A stretch of 64,000 nucleotides of DNA from [Bacillus] enclensis (GCF_001456935.1 NZ_KQ758483.1:248001-312000); one strand, 5' to 3'. Counted from the stretch's first letter, positions 7,171-15,873 are shown. Notes: generated by a model not told the origin, from the letters alone. Translations and numbers: made by a program.

Positions 7171-8067
7171 TTGAAGCTTCAACAGTTTAATGAGAATTGC
7201 TATGCTTTCACCGGCGCCGTGAATATCGGTTATTGCCAAAAGGAAGGTAAAGGACTCCTTATAGACACCGGACTGGATGAGTCGGCAATCAAGAAAATCC
7301 TGAAAATGGTCAAACAACAAGAACTTCCTCTGGATTACTGCATCATCACTCATGCCCACGCAGACCATTTTGGCGGCGCCGCATACTTGAAGAAAGTAAC
7401 CGGGATACCGCTTTACTGCCCTCCCATGGAATCAGCCATCATCGAAAATCCGCTTCTCGAACCAATTTATCTATTCAATGGCGCCAATCCGATTAAGGAA
7501 TTAAGAAATAAATTTCTTGAAGGCCCTTCAGTCAAAGTAGATTTCCATATTGAATCCGGAGAGAATAGGATCGGTCCATTTATGTTCCAGGCTTTGAATC
7601 TTCCCGGCCACTCCTATGCCCAGGCAGGCTTGTTGATAGAAGATATCCTATACGCCTCAGACAGTTACTTCGGAACAGAATCTCTGGAAAAACATGTGAT
7701 CCCATTTATTATCGATGCGGACCAGACCTTGGCAACATTGGAAAAACTCCTTCACATTAAATGCAAAGGAGCAATACCTGGACATGGTCCATATGAGGAA
7801 AACTTCAGCGATACCGTACGTATGAATCAAAGAGTCCATGAAGAACGGATCCATACTCTATATCAACTGATTGAAAGCAAAGGAGAAGGTGAAACCCTGG
7901 AGAGTCTGACCACACAATTCCTGGCATTACATAAACTTGATGTTAAAAACATGGGTCAGTGGCTGCTGTTCCGCACTTCCGTGACTGCTTATTTAACAAG
8001 CCTGGAACGTCAGGGGCGGATAAGGTTTTACGTAAAGGATAATGAACCCAGGGTGGCGATAGCCTGA
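7171..8067 (+). CDS. MBL-fold metallohydrolase
   Basis: This metallo-beta-lactamase-fold hydrolase (298 residues from the TTG at 7171) has the metal-binding motif HAHADH, followed by the distal ligands in LPGHSYAQ, ASDSYFG and IPGHGPY, so both metal sites look intact. About 80 residues after the last ligand form a helical C-terminal domain. The start is uncertain: AAAGGA at 7157-7162 fits a TTG at 7171, while the ATG at 7162 overlaps it. The substrate is not predictable. It is convergent with a DUF421 gene only 7 bp away. Confidence 0.88.
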   Translation: MKLQQFNENCYAFTGAVNIGYCQKEGKGLLIDTGLDESAIKKILKMVKQQELPLDYCIITHAHADHFGGAAYLKKVTGIPLYCPPMESAIIENPLLEPIYLFNGANPIKELRNKFLEGPSVKVDFHIESGENRIGPFMFQALNLPGHSYAQAGLLIEDILYASDSYFGTESLEKHVIPFIIDADQTLATLEKLLHIKCKGAIPGHGPYEENFSDTVRMNQRVHEERIHTLYQLIESKGEGETLESLTTQFLALHKLDVKNMGQWLLFRTSVTAYLTSLERQGRIRFYVKDNEPRVAIA

Positions 8068-8074
8068 CTGTTGT

Positions 8075-8749
8075 TTAGTACCCTTGAACCAATAGACTTT
8101 CTCCTTCTTTCCATTCTGCAAACATGACTTCTTTATGTGATTGAAATCCATGTTTATTTATTTCTTGTATCAGCCATTCTTCTGGCTGGTGCACGATTTT
8201 TAAATTATCATAAACAATTTCACCGTCCACAATCAACGAGAGCGGAAGGCTTACTTGAGTTGGCTGGATATTCAAATCTGACCGCTGTACATTTTCGAAC
8301 AAAGGTTTCTTAAGGACGCTTAATGTCCCATTTGTTTCTAATAATGCATACTCACATTCCCTTATGGAAAAAATATCCTTTGCCCTTAGTAAATGCTGAA
8401 GTTGATTTAAATCTAGATTATTTTTCTTTAACTGCTGGAAATCTATTTTTCCTTTATTGATCACTATTGCCGGAGTCCCTTCCAAAACATGGCGGAGCCT
8501 TCTGGATTTCTGTGTAATGAACTCTGTAGCAAATATTAAAAAACCCCAGATGGAAATCGCCGCAAGGATCTGCCAGACACTTACTTCGTTATCATAAAGG
8601 GAATTTCCTACCAATTCGCCCAATATCAATGCAGAAATAAAATCAAAGGCAGAAATCTGGGTGATTTGGGTCTTCCCTAAAATTTTCGTTAAAAACAAAA
8701 GGGCGAAATAGCCGACAACAAGCTCAACGGCTATTGACATGTACTCCAT
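8075..8749 (-). CDS. DUF421 (YetF/YdfS-like) membrane protein
   Basis: The 224-residue product has three N-terminal membrane helices (MEYMSIAVELVVGYFALLF onward) and the DUF421 cytoplasmic domain (AIVINKGKIDFQQLKKNNLD, EYALLETNGTLSVL). The start at 8749 follows GGGGAGGG by 6 bp; a longer frame from 8791 has no ribosome binding site. It is a divergent paralogue of the DUF421 gene in the spoVA2-type operon 2 kb away but stands alone. Its function is unknown. Confidence 0.87.
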   Translation of the reverse strand: MEYMSIAVELVVGYFALLFLTKILGKTQITQISAFDFISALILGELVGNSLYDNEVSVWQILAAISIWGFLIFATEFITQKSRRLRHVLEGTPAIVINKGKIDFQQLKKNNLDLNQLQHLLRAKDIFSIRECEYALLETNGTLSVLKKPLFENVQRSDLNIQPTQVSLPLSLIVDGEIVYDNLKIVHQPEEWLIQEINKHGFQSHKEVMFAEWKEGESLLVQGY

Positions 8750-8825
8750 AATATCCCTCCCCATATATTTCTTCATTATCGTCCAGTGCAAGTACCTTTA
8801 TACTTGAGTCATTTGTATTTAGATA

Positions 8826-8872
8826 AAAAAAGATCAATCCTCCCATATAAAGGGTGATTGATCTTTTTTGTC
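8826..8872 (-). terminator. Terminator downstream of the yjcH-G-F genes
   Basis: The stem AGATCAATC(..)GATTGATCT is flanked by T/A runs on both sides. It lies just after the 3' end of the minus-strand yjcF gene. Confidence 0.85.
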
Positions 8873-8884
8873 TTGCATGCTTGA

Positions 8885-9316
8885 TTAAGAGATTGTTTTA
8901 ATCATTGTTCTGTGTGGGATCCCTGCATCCATGAATTCCTCAGAGACAACCTCATAACCTAATCTTTCATAAAAAGGAATCGCATAGGTCTGCGCATTGA
9001 GTTTAAGTTTTGAAATGGAGCGCCCTGCAGCGTATTGCTCAATGGCCTGCATGATCTCCCTGCCTGCCCCTTTACCGCGAAGGCTCTTCAACACACAGAT
9101 ACGTTCCACTTTTCCGATCCCGTCCAGCAGACGGAATCTTCCTGCGCCGGCAGGCCGGTCCCCGTCATACAAAATGAAGTGGGTCGATTGATTTTCATGT
9201 TCATCGATTTCTTCTTCCAAAGGCACATTCTGTTCCTGCACAAACACGGTTTTCCTTACACTGAAAACTTCTTCAAACTGTGATTCCGATTGAGCGATTT
9301 CTACGTTCAACTGCAT
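8885..9316 (-). CDS. yjcF: GNAT family N-acetyltransferase (YjcF-like)
   Basis: The 143-residue protein has the GNAT fold, with the acetyl-CoA binding stretch VERICVLKSLRGKGAGREIM (Q/R-x-x-G-x-G/A type loop RGKGAG) and the C-terminal NAQTYAIPFYERLGYEVVSEEF. This is the YjcF/ElaA-like subgroup. Its ATG overlaps the yjcG stop codon (TAATG), so the two are translationally coupled, as in B. subtilis. The acceptor substrate is unknown. Confidence 0.9.
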   Translation of the reverse strand: MQLNVEIAQSESQFEEVFSVRKTVFVQEQNVPLEEEIDEHENQSTHFILYDGDRPAGAGRFRLLDGIGKVERICVLKSLRGKGAGREIMQAIEQYAAGRSISKLKLNAQTYAIPFYERLGYEVVSEEFMDAGIPHRTMIKTIS

Positions 9317-9831
9317 TAGTCCTTTCCGAGGCGGAATGTTTCATATACTGTCCATGAACCATTCTCCAGCTGATAGAGGAGATGGAAGCGGTCGACCGTT
9401 TCTTCGTGATCCACACCCAGCATGCTCAGCGAACCAAAAATATCGGAATGTTCATCGTTTGAAAGTTTTTGTGCAATCGTGATGTGAGGGACGAAAGCGA
9501 ATTCAGGTTCATCGTCCAATACGTCCTGTTTATGCATGTCATGATGCAGCCCTTCCAGTTCAGGGGTAGGGTCCACTTTGAAATAAATGACATTGTTCAC
9601 CGGCTGGAATGAGCTGACCTTATAAACCTTCAAGTTAAAAGGGTCATATTTTTTTGCTACGTTCCTTAATTTATCGGCGATATCTTTTATTTGATCATCA
9701 TCAGCAGAGAACACATTTTTAAGGGTCAAATGCGGCGGAATCAAAGCGTAATGAGGATCGTAGCGTTTACGGTACGAATTTGCTAAATCCTGAAGCTTTT
9801 TTGATGGGAAAACGACAACACCATAGTTCAT
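9316..9831 (-). CDS. yjcG: 2'-5' RNA ligase superfamily / phosphoesterase (YjcG)
   Basis: This 171-residue protein, the same length as B. subtilis YjcG, has two HxT-type motifs, HLTLKN and HITIAQ, that define the 2H phosphoesterase / LigT-like fold. A start at 9831 follows GGAGGTTTG; the longer frame to 9873 is not supported. YjcG is reported to have a LigT-like structure, but its substrate is not established. It is coupled to yjcF. Confidence 0.92.
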   Translation of the reverse strand: MNYGVVVFPSKKLQDLANSYRKRYDPHYALIPPHLTLKNVFSADDDQIKDIADKLRNVAKKYDPFNLKVYKVSSFQPVNNVIYFKVDPTPELEGLHHDMHKQDVLDDEPEFAFVPHITIAQKLSNDEHSDIFGSLSMLGVDHEETVDRFHLLYQLENGSWTVYETFRLGKD

Positions 9832-9931
9832 TGTCTTCAAACCTCCTCCAGATACTGTTACTTGTAAAAGCAATTAATATAAATATAGTATAGCAAATTT
9901 TTCAAAAATTTAATATAGGACGAACGAAAGG

Positions 9932-9988
9932 GAACTTCTCCCACTGATAATTCAGCTTTTCTAAAGTGTGGGAGAATTCACTTTCATG
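9932..9988 (-). terminator. Possible terminator of yjcH
   Basis: The inverted repeat TCTCCCAC...GTGTGGGAGA has a 20-nt loop. The T-rich tail is weak, so it could also be only a structured spacer. Confidence 0.4.
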
Positions 9989-10005
9989 GCGTCTTTATGA
10001 GCATT

Positions 10006-10731
10006 TCACCCAAACATCATGGGAAGTGCCCGTTTCAGGTCCGGCTGCCAGTGTTTCCATGTGTGGTCACCTTCGAATTCTTCATAGAAAGTGGTGAATT
10101 TCTTTTCGTTGAACAGTTCATGGAGCTGGCGGTTTGGTGTAAGGAAGTCTTTTACTTTCCCATTGGTTGTTTTCACTTCGGTTTCTTTGGTTCCAATTAC
10201 ATGATAAATATTCAAAAGATGGGGATGAGCAAAGTTTTCAACTTCATCCAGTACTTTTTCATTTACAAGCGGTGATTGAAGAATGACCTTTCCAAAGGTA
10301 TTGGGATATTTCAAGGCGGTCATCAGAGAAACAGTCGCCCCTAATGAATCCCCGATAAGCGCACGTCCCATTCCCATATGATAAGTCGGATAATGCTCAT
10401 CAAGATAAGGGACAAGTTCATGGGCCAGGAAACGGATATAAGCGTCGTTTTCTTCTCCGTGAGGGTGATACTTTCTTCTTCTATCTTCTACATCTTTATA
10501 TGGTACGCCTACAATGATCATGTTTTCTATTTCTTTGTTATTCAAAAATTCATCTGCAAGACGCGGGATCCTTCCGAGCTGGAAATAGTCCTTGCCGTCC
10601 TGCGCAATCAATATAGAATATTTATAAAGAGGAGAAAAAGTCGCAGGGAGATACACAAGCATCCTTATCTCCTCATTCAGCTCTTTACTAAAGAGGTTCA
10701 ATTCATTCACAGCACCTCTGTTAACAGTCAT
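10006..10731 (-). CDS. yjcH: Esterase family alpha/beta hydrolase (YjcH)
   Basis: This 241-residue alpha/beta hydrolase of the putative esterase D family has the nucleophile elbow GDSLGATVS (GxSxG) and a late His in EGDHTWKHWQ. The start at 10731 has AGGAGGG at the correct distance; the length agrees with B. subtilis YjcH. Its substrate is unknown. A near-perfect catabolite-responsive element lies 20-40 bp upstream, so CcpA control is likely. Confidence 0.88.
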   Translation of the reverse strand: MTVNRGAVNELNLFSKELNEEIRMLVYLPATFSPLYKYSILIAQDGKDYFQLGRIPRLADEFLNNKEIENMIIVGVPYKDVEDRRRKYHPHGEENDAYIRFLAHELVPYLDEHYPTYHMGMGRALIGDSLGATVSLMTALKYPNTFGKVILQSPLVNEKVLDEVENFAHPHLLNIYHVIGTKETEVKTTNGKVKDFLTPNRQLHELFNEKKFTTFYEEFEGDHTWKHWQPDLKRALPMMFG

Positions 10732-10753
10732 ACATAACCCTCCTGATTCTCTT

Positions 10754-10768
10754 CGATAACGTTTACAA
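10754..10768 (-). promoter_or_regulatory. Catabolite-responsive element (CRE) upstream of yjcH
   Basis: Read on the minus strand, TTGTAAACGTTATCG matches the CRE consensus WTGNAANCGNWNNCW at 14 of 15 positions. It lies just downstream of a TACAAT -10-like hexamer, a position where CcpA represses. Confidence 0.6.
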
Positions 10769-10880
10769 AAAGATTGTATCACAATCTTTCATTTAAATCT
10801 TTCAAGCAGATTAGGATGAGAAAATTCTAAAAAATGTTATAATTCTACTATGGAAGACAAGTCAGAAAGGGGTACATACA

Positions 10881-11435
10881 ATGCACAAGCCGATTCATTC
10901 AAAAGAAGTCACACAGGCAGCACTCCAGAAACTTCAGGACAGGGGAGTCATGATAGAAGATATCGCTGAAATCGTATATGAAATGCAGTTCCCGTACCAT
11001 TCTGAGTTGGAAATGGAAGATTGTATAGACAGCGTGAAAAAAGTACTTTTGAAAAGGGAAATCCAGCATGCCATTTTAGTCGGGGTGGAATTGGACCAGC
11101 TGGCTGAGAAGAAGATGCTTTCAGAACCCCTCCAATCAATCGTCGAAACCGACGAAGGGCTTTTCGGAGTGGATGAAACGATTGCGCTTGGGGCAGCCCT
11201 TGGCTATGGAAGTATTGCGGTAACGACCTTCGGCCATTTAGATAAAAATAAGATAGGCATCATACGTGATCTTGATACTAAAAATGGCAAGGGGATTCAC
11301 ACCTTCCTGGATGATATTATCGCAAGTATCGCCGCGAACGCTTCTTCACGGATCGCACACAGCCTTCGGGACAAGGAAGAAAACATTTCAAGCGAAGACA
11401 AAAAACAATTTGAGGATGAAGAATTAATCGGATAA
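10881..11435 (+). CDS. Phosphatidylglycerophosphatase A family protein (YutG-like)
   Basis: The 184-residue product matches the bacillar YutG/PgpA-like family: IHSKEVTQAALQ, IEDIAEIVYEMQFPYHSELEMEDCI, and FGVDETIALGAALGYGSIAVTTFG. The family is annotated as phosphatidylglycerophosphatase A-related, although these proteins are soluble and lack the membrane helices of E. coli PgpA, so the enzymatic role is uncertain. AAAGGGG precedes the ATG, and a good terminator follows. Confidence 0.8.
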   Translation: MHKPIHSKEVTQAALQKLQDRGVMIEDIAEIVYEMQFPYHSELEMEDCIDSVKKVLLKREIQHAILVGVELDQLAEKKMLSEPLQSIVETDEGLFGVDETIALGAALGYGSIAVTTFGHLDKNKIGIIRDLDTKNGKGIHTFLDDIIASIAANASSRIAHSLRDKEENISSEDKKQFEDEELIG

Positions 11436-11457
11436 GATACCCTGATGTATAACAGTT

Positions 11458-11495
11458 TGACTGAATGGCCATTCAGGCCATTCAGTCTTTTTTAT
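11458..11495 (+). terminator. Intrinsic terminator
   Basis: A perfect TGAATGGCC/GGCCATTCA stem with loop ATTCA is followed by CTTTTTT, after the YutG-like gene. Confidence 0.92.
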
Positions 11496-11536
11496 GTGGA
11501 CATTCATCTGTTTCCAGTGAATATCCAGAGTATATA

Positions 11537-11551
11537 ATGGAAACGCTTTAT
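11537..11551 (+). promoter_or_regulatory. Possible CRE site overlapping a -10 hexamer
   Basis: ATGGAAACGCTTTAT matches WTGNAANCGNWNNCW at 14 of 15 positions, with the key C replaced by A. It overlaps TATAAT at 11533-11538 about 200 bp upstream of the TRAP operon. Confidence 0.4.
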
Positions 11552-11645
11552 ACATTTTCCATGCATTTTACAACTGAGAGTAAGGGTGAAATATAGCGCT
11601 GAATCTGATGTTGCACGGGATGGATGTGGGATGGAGGGTTTTTTT

Positions 11646-11753
11646 ATGAAAAAAATTATAAGTTTATGTATCCTGTTTGACAAGAATGTTACAGTTTGTG
11701 ATACAATTGATTACGGGAAAGTAGAAAATTTAATAGGGGGGAACAGATTATGA
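11646..11753 (+). CDS. Possible 35-aa leader peptide of the TRAP operon
   Basis: The ATG at 11646 has GGAGGG 7 bp upstream, and the frame ends at a TGA overlapping the start codon of the next gene (ATGA). The peptide begins MKKIISLCILF. Against it, a TTGACA-19-TACAAT promoter-like sequence lies inside the frame, and the TAXI gene has its own GGGGGG site, so this may be chance. Confidence 0.3.
   Translation: MKKIISLCILFDKNVTVCDTIDYGKVENLIGGNRL
11677..11707 (+). promoter_or_regulatory. SigA-type promoter of the TRAP operon
   Basis: TTGACA at 11677 and TACAAT at 11702 are separated by 19 bp, 43 bp before the receptor gene. The spacing is longer than ideal. Confidence 0.45.
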
Positions 11754-12736
11754 AAAAACGCAGTTTATTCTTAAGCACTGCCTTGCTTCTTATTCTTTCT
11801 GCCGTACTTGCGGCATGCGGAGGCGGAGCTGGCGGTGGAAGTTCCGATGGTGATGAAAAAGTAGACTTCATCGGAATCGCTACAGGAGGAACCGGCGGTA
11901 CATACTATCCGCTTGGAGGTACCTTCGCAAAAATCATTGAAGATGAAACCGGGATCAAAGCTTCGGCATCCACTTCCGGTGCATCTGCCGAGAACATGGC
12001 TTCAATCAAAGATGGTAAAACTGAAATCGCTTTTACACAAACAGATATAGCTTCATATGCTTCAGAAGGTACGCAAATGTTCTCTGATAACAAAGTAGAG
12101 AATGCACGCGGTATCGCCACTTTATATCCTGAAACGATCCAAATCGTAACAACTAAGAAATCCGGCATCAAATCGGTTGAAGATCTAAAAGGGAAAGTCG
12201 TTTCAGTAGGTGAAGCTGGTTCAGGTACACTTTTGAACGCAGAACAGATCCTTGAAATCCACGGTATGAAACTTGAAGACCTTGAAGCCCGCAACCTATC
12301 TTTCGATGATTCTACAACTGGTATCCAGGATGGAACAATCGATGCGGCATTCATCACATCTGGTACCCCTACAGGAGCGGTAGAAGGACTTGCTGCGACT
12401 GAAGATATCTCAATCGTACCTGTTGATTCAGCTAAGATTGCAGAACTTATCGAGAAATATCCATACTATGCAGAGGATGAAATCCCTGCCGGTACGTACA
12501 GTAAAGTGGATGAAGCCATTACGACCGTCGCTGTACGCGCAATGCTTGTAACAAATGCAGATATCTCTGAAGATGTCATTTATGATGTAACAAAAGCAAT
12601 TTTTGAAAATACAGATCAGATCACCCATGCTAAAGGAAAGCTGATCAAAGCTGAAAATGGATTAAAAGGTATGGGTATCGAATTGCATCCGGGAGCAAAG
12701 AAATATTTTGATGAAAAAGGTATTTCAGCAGAATAA
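11750..12736 (+). CDS. TAXI family TRAP transporter solute-binding lipoprotein
   Basis: This 328-residue extracytoplasmic receptor has a lipoprotein signal (lipobox LAAC, residues 19-22) and a Gly/Ser linker. The TAXI domain follows, with IGIATGGTGGTYYPLGGTFAKII at its start (shortened motif TGGTGGTYYPLG), the central GSGTLLNA and the aromatic PYYAEDEIPAGTY. It captures the substrate for the DctQM-fusion permease encoded downstream. TAXI receptors are known for dicarboxylates, glutamate and related compounds; the substrate here is not predictable. GGGGGG precedes the ATG. Confidence 0.93.
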   Translation: MKKRSLFLSTALLLILSAVLAACGGGAGGGSSDGDEKVDFIGIATGGTGGTYYPLGGTFAKIIEDETGIKASASTSGASAENMASIKDGKTEIAFTQTDIASYASEGTQMFSDNKVENARGIATLYPETIQIVTTKKSGIKSVEDLKGKVVSVGEAGSGTLLNAEQILEIHGMKLEDLEARNLSFDDSTTGIQDGTIDAAFITSGTPTGAVEGLAATEDISIVPVDSAKIAELIEKYPYYAEDEIPAGTYSKVDEAITTVAVRAMLVTNADISEDVIYDVTKAIFENTDQITHAKGKLIKAENGLKGMGIELHPGAKKYFDEKGISAE

Positions 12737-12752
12737 TTGATTCACCCCGAGA

Positions 12753-12799
12753 TGAACAAAGGATAGGCCGCTTATCACGGTCTATTCTTTTGTTTTGAA
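12753..12799 (+). terminator. Intercistronic hairpin / partial terminator in the TRAP operon
   Basis: The stem AACAAAGGATAGGCC / GGTCTATTCTTTTGTT is followed by a short T run, between the receptor gene and the DUF1850 gene. It probably stabilises or partly terminates the receptor mRNA, giving more receptor than permease. Confidence 0.6.
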
Positions 12800-12821
12800 G
12801 AAATGGAAAGGGGGAGGAGCG

Positions 12822-13343
12822 ATGAAAAGGAAATACATGTTATGGAGCGCTCTCCTTTTTCTTATTCTCACGTCATTCATTTTTCTTCCCTTACAAACAT
12901 TCCTGGTGATAGAACCAAGGGAGTACGAAGACAAACCCGCTTATTTCTCGATTAGTAAAGATCAGTCATTTTCAATCCTCTATACCCATTCCATCCACCT
13001 GTCAGAGGTAGAGGAAATCTATCGCCAAACACCTGCAAATAACATACGTCAAACAAAACTGTTATACGAAGACACAGCGATCGGAATGCCTTCCGACGCA
13101 GAAGGCCGGGAAGTATTCAGCAGAACAAAAGATGGCAGGTATGCCATTTCGAATATGGACAGGGAATTCCCGTTCATCGACATACAGATCGGACAAGTAG
13201 TGGCTAATCACCGGCTTGTCTACGACGGTGAAGTATATCCCTTGAAAGAGTATTTCAAAGAGGGGTCCATCGTTAGAATGCATTTTAAAAAAGTATCGCT
13301 GTTCAGCCAATGGAAAGGAGTGATTGTTGTTGGAAAAAGATAA
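12822..13343 (+). CDS. DUF1850 domain protein of a TAXI-TRAP operon
   Basis: The 173-residue product has an N-terminal membrane anchor (YMLWSALLFLILTSFIFLPL) and an extracytoplasmic DUF1850 domain (SFSILYTHSIHLSEVEEIY). The start at 12822 follows GGGGGAGG; an in-frame ATG at 12795 lacks a site. DUF1850 proteins are typically encoded between TAXI receptors and fused TRAP permeases, as here, and probably act as accessory subunits. Its 3' end overlaps the start region of the permease gene by 14 bp. Confidence 0.87.
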   Translation: MKRKYMLWSALLFLILTSFIFLPLQTFLVIEPREYEDKPAYFSISKDQSFSILYTHSIHLSEVEEIYRQTPANNIRQTKLLYEDTAIGMPSDAEGREVFSRTKDGRYAISNMDREFPFIDIQIGQVVANHRLVYDGEVYPLKEYFKEGSIVRMHFKKVSLFSQWKGVIVVGKR

Positions 13344-15315
13344 AAAATTTGAGTCTCTCACTGCAGAACAACAACAAGAATTATTAGAAAAATATGATCC
13401 TGAATCTTCTACGAGAAAATTGGAGAGCGGACTGTTTAAATGGATCATATTTTTTGGTCTATTAGCATTCTCATTATTTCAATTGACGGCATCCATATTT
13501 CAATTCATACCAAGGCAATTATTACTGTCGATTCATCTAGGTTTCGCATTATCTCTAGTATTCCTTCTTTTCCCTGCAAGGAAAAAGAACTTGAAACTAA
13601 ATAAGCTTGCGTGGTATGACGTCGTATTGGCGGCCATTTCCGTCTGTATCGGTGCATATTGGCCGATCATGCAGGATGATATCGTGAGCCGGGTTGGGCT
13701 TATGACCAGCCTGGATTTTTACGTCGGACTTGCAGCCATCATATTGGTTCTGGAAGCCACGAGACGTGCCGTGGGGCTGCCGATTATGATAATAGCCTCA
13801 GCCTTCCTTTTATACATGTATTATGGAAGGCAGATGCCTGGTTTCCTTGCACATCGCGGCTATGACTGGGATGACATTGTTAAAACGATGTTCTTTACGT
13901 CTGAAGGGATCCTCGGTACGCCTTTATACGTATCTGCCACCTTCATTTTCCTCTTCCTGTTATTCGGAGCATTCCTTGTCAAGACAGGAGTAGGTCAATA
14001 CTTTAATGATCTGGCTGTAGCCATCGCGGGTAAACGTACTGGTGGACCGGCAAAAGTCGCCATCTTCTCGAGTGCCCTTCAAGGAACTATAAGCGGAAGC
14101 TCTGTGGCGAACGTCGTGACTTCGGGTTCCTTTACCATTCCTATGATGAAAAAAATGGGATATCGTAAAGAATTCGCCGGTGGTGTAGAAGCTGCAGCAT
14201 CTACAGGAGGTCAGCTCATGCCTCCTATAATGGGTGCGGCTGCTTTCCTGATGGTTGAATTCATAGGCGGGATTTCTTACTGGGATATTGCGAAAGCCGC
14301 AGCTATTCCAGCCGTATTATACTTTACAGGAATTTGGATAATGACTCACTTTGAAGCCAAGCGACTCGGTTTGCGAGGTTTATCAGATGAAGAAATGCCG
14401 AACAAAAAAGAGGTATTGAAGAAAATTTATCTTCTGCTTCCGATACTGACTGTCATCATTTTACTCGTTAGTGGAATGAGTGTCATGAGGGCGGCGCTGT
14501 GGTCAATCGTTGCCACTATTGCAATCAGTGCCATACGAAAAGATACGAGGATCGGATTCAGGGACGCTGTGGATGCACTCGTCGACGGTGCGCGAACTGC
14601 TCTTTCTGTTGCCGTGGCAACAGCCGCCGCGGGGATCATCGTCGGGGTGGTAACAAAGACAGGATTAGGTTTGACGCTTGCCAACGGTCTTGTTGATTTG
14701 GCAGCCGACTTAACGAGCTCAGCACAAGGGAAACTGCTTCTGACTCTGTTCTTTACGATGATTGCATCAATTGTTCTGGGGATGGGTTCACCGACTACTG
14801 CGAATTATGTCATTACATCCACCATTGCTGCACCTGCCATCATCCTGCTGGGAGCACCGGAACTATCCGCACATTTATTTGTGTTCTACTTTGGGATCAT
14901 TGCGGACATCACACCGCCGGTTGCGCTTGCAGCATTTGCCGCTGCCGGGGTATCCGGGGGTGAACCGATAAGGACGGGAGTCAACTCCGCAAAACTTGCC
15001 ATAGCGGCGTTCATCATACCGTATATGTTCGTGCTGTCACCCGAACTGTTGATGATCGATACAACTGTCACTCAATTATTGTGGGTTGTATTTACTGCAG
15101 TGACAGGCATGATTGCCATTGGTGCAGGAATGATCGGTTATTGGTTCCGTAGACTCTTTGTGATTGAACGCTTCCTTTGTGTGGCAGCAGGACTGATGCT
15201 CATTTATCCTGAAGGGATGACTGATATCTTCGGTTTAGTATCATTCGGAGTTCTGTTGGCAATTCAATTCCTCATTAAAAGGGAAGACAAACGTCCTAAG
15301 CAAGCAACTGCATAA
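13330..15315 (+). CDS. TRAP transporter permease, fused 4TM/12TM (DctQ-DctM)
   Basis: The roughly 661-residue permease combines the small DctQ-like and large DctM-like TRAP membrane domains in one chain. Hydrophobic segments begin at residue about 38 and continue to the C-terminus. Family motifs include GTISGSSVANVVTSGSFTIP and a second related repeat, LGMGSPTTANYVITS. It uses an ion gradient to import the substrate delivered by the TAXI receptor. The start is one of three consecutive TTG codons (13324, 13327, 13330); AAAGGAG at 13314-13320 best fits the later two. Confidence 0.93.
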   Translation: MEKDKKFESLTAEQQQELLEKYDPESSTRKLESGLFKWIIFFGLLAFSLFQLTASIFQFIPRQLLLSIHLGFALSLVFLLFPARKKNLKLNKLAWYDVVLAAISVCIGAYWPIMQDDIVSRVGLMTSLDFYVGLAAIILVLEATRRAVGLPIMIIASAFLLYMYYGRQMPGFLAHRGYDWDDIVKTMFFTSEGILGTPLYVSATFIFLFLLFGAFLVKTGVGQYFNDLAVAIAGKRTGGPAKVAIFSSALQGTISGSSVANVVTSGSFTIPMMKKMGYRKEFAGGVEAAASTGGQLMPPIMGAAAFLMVEFIGGISYWDIAKAAAIPAVLYFTGIWIMTHFEAKRLGLRGLSDEEMPNKKEVLKKIYLLLPILTVIILLVSGMSVMRAALWSIVATIAISAIRKDTRIGFRDAVDALVDGARTALSVAVATAAAGIIVGVVTKTGLGLTLANGLVDLAADLTSSAQGKLLLTLFFTMIASIVLGMGSPTTANYVITSTIAAPAIILLGAPELSAHLFVFYFGIIADITPPVALAAFAAAGVSGGEPIRTGVNSAKLAIAAFIIPYMFVLSPELLMIDTTVTQLLWVVFTAVTGMIAIGAGMIGYWFRRLFVIERFLCVAAGLMLIYPEGMTDIFGLVSFGVLLAIQFLIKREDKRPKQATA

Positions 15316-15321
15316 ATGTAA

Positions 15322-15355
15322 TAAGAGGGTGACCGATAGCGGTCACCCTCTTTTA
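15322..15355. terminator. Bidirectional terminator after the TRAP operon
   Basis: The perfect stem AAGAGGGTGACC/GGTCACCCTCTT with a short loop is followed by TTTT. The stop codon of the convergent gene at 15343 lies inside the stem. Confidence 0.9.
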
Positions 15356-15579
15356 ATAGGGGAAAGGCGCTCTTTATATTTCATCGGCGGATAAGCAGCA
15401 AGGATGCAATCGAGCCGGAAAGTACGAAGCTGTTTTCGAAGGAAGCAATAGGCAGTCACAGAATCCATATTCACTTTTTTAATGATGACTTTCCGTTTCG
15501 TGGTGTTACAATGGTCGGTCATATAGATAATTTCAATCGGTGACTGTTCAGTGAGTGAACGTGTAAGAAGCTTGTTCAT
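15343..15579 (-). CDS. Small WYL-domain-like protein (78 aa)
   Basis: The 78-residue protein (MNKLLTRSLTEQSPIEIIYMTD...) resembles the isolated WYL-like fragment proteins of Bacillus, in which a short SH3-like beta domain without a DNA-binding region is encoded alone (IEIIYMTD, KRKVIIKKV, AYCFLRKQLRTFRLDCILAAYP). A WYL domain normally senses a ligand or nucleic acid. The start at 15579 has AAAGGACG upstream. Its role is unknown. Confidence 0.7.
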   Translation of the reverse strand: MNKLLTRSLTEQSPIEIIYMTDHCNTTKRKVIIKKVNMDSVTAYCFLRKQLRTFRLDCILAAYPPMKYKERLSPIKRG

Positions 15580-15681
15580 GCTGATCGTCCTTTCTAACGT
15601 GATACCAACAGTATATACGAACACTTGTTCTTGTATACATATAGTCTATAAATTTTTCGACAAAATATCCATAAGAATATA

Positions 15682-15709
15682 TTGACATTACTTCAATTCG
15701 CGCTATAAT
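15682..15709 (+). promoter_or_regulatory. SigA promoter of tRNA-Val
   Basis: Consensus TTGACA at 15682 and TATAAT at 15704 are separated by 16 bp, about 20 bp before the tRNA. Confidence 0.85.
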
Positions 15710-15728
15710 AATAAATGTAGTTTAAATC

Positions 15729-15801
15729 GATCTGTTAGCTCAGCTGGGAGAGCATCACCTTGACAGGGTGGGGGTCGGGGGTTCAAGTCCCTCACAGGTC
15801 A
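15729..15801 (+). tRNA. tRNA-Val (anticodon GAC)
   Basis: The acceptor stem GATCTGT/ACAGGTC pairs throughout, with one G-U pair. The D arm (GCTC..GAGC), the anticodon stem TCACC/GGTGG with loop TTGACAG, and the T arm with loop TTCAAGT are all present. The anticodon GAC reads valine GUC/GUU codons. CCA is not encoded. It is an isolated single tRNA gene with its own promoter and terminator. Confidence 0.93.
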
Positions 15802-15805
15802 TCAT

Positions 15806-15848
15806 AAAAAAAGCCGCCGTCCCATTTAATGGGACGGCGGCTTTTTTT
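15806..15848 (+). terminator. Terminator of tRNA-Val
   Basis: The stem AAGCCGCCGTCCCAT / ATGGGACGGCGGCTT is followed by TTTTTT, directly after the tRNA. Confidence 0.93.
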
Positions 15849-15873
15849 GCTGCTCAGTACAAATTTTGCGTAT

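Noticed and set aside
11459..11489. TGAATGGCCATTCA as a FadR-like operator
   Set aside because: It is the stem of a terminator, and the length does not match the 18-bp FadR site.
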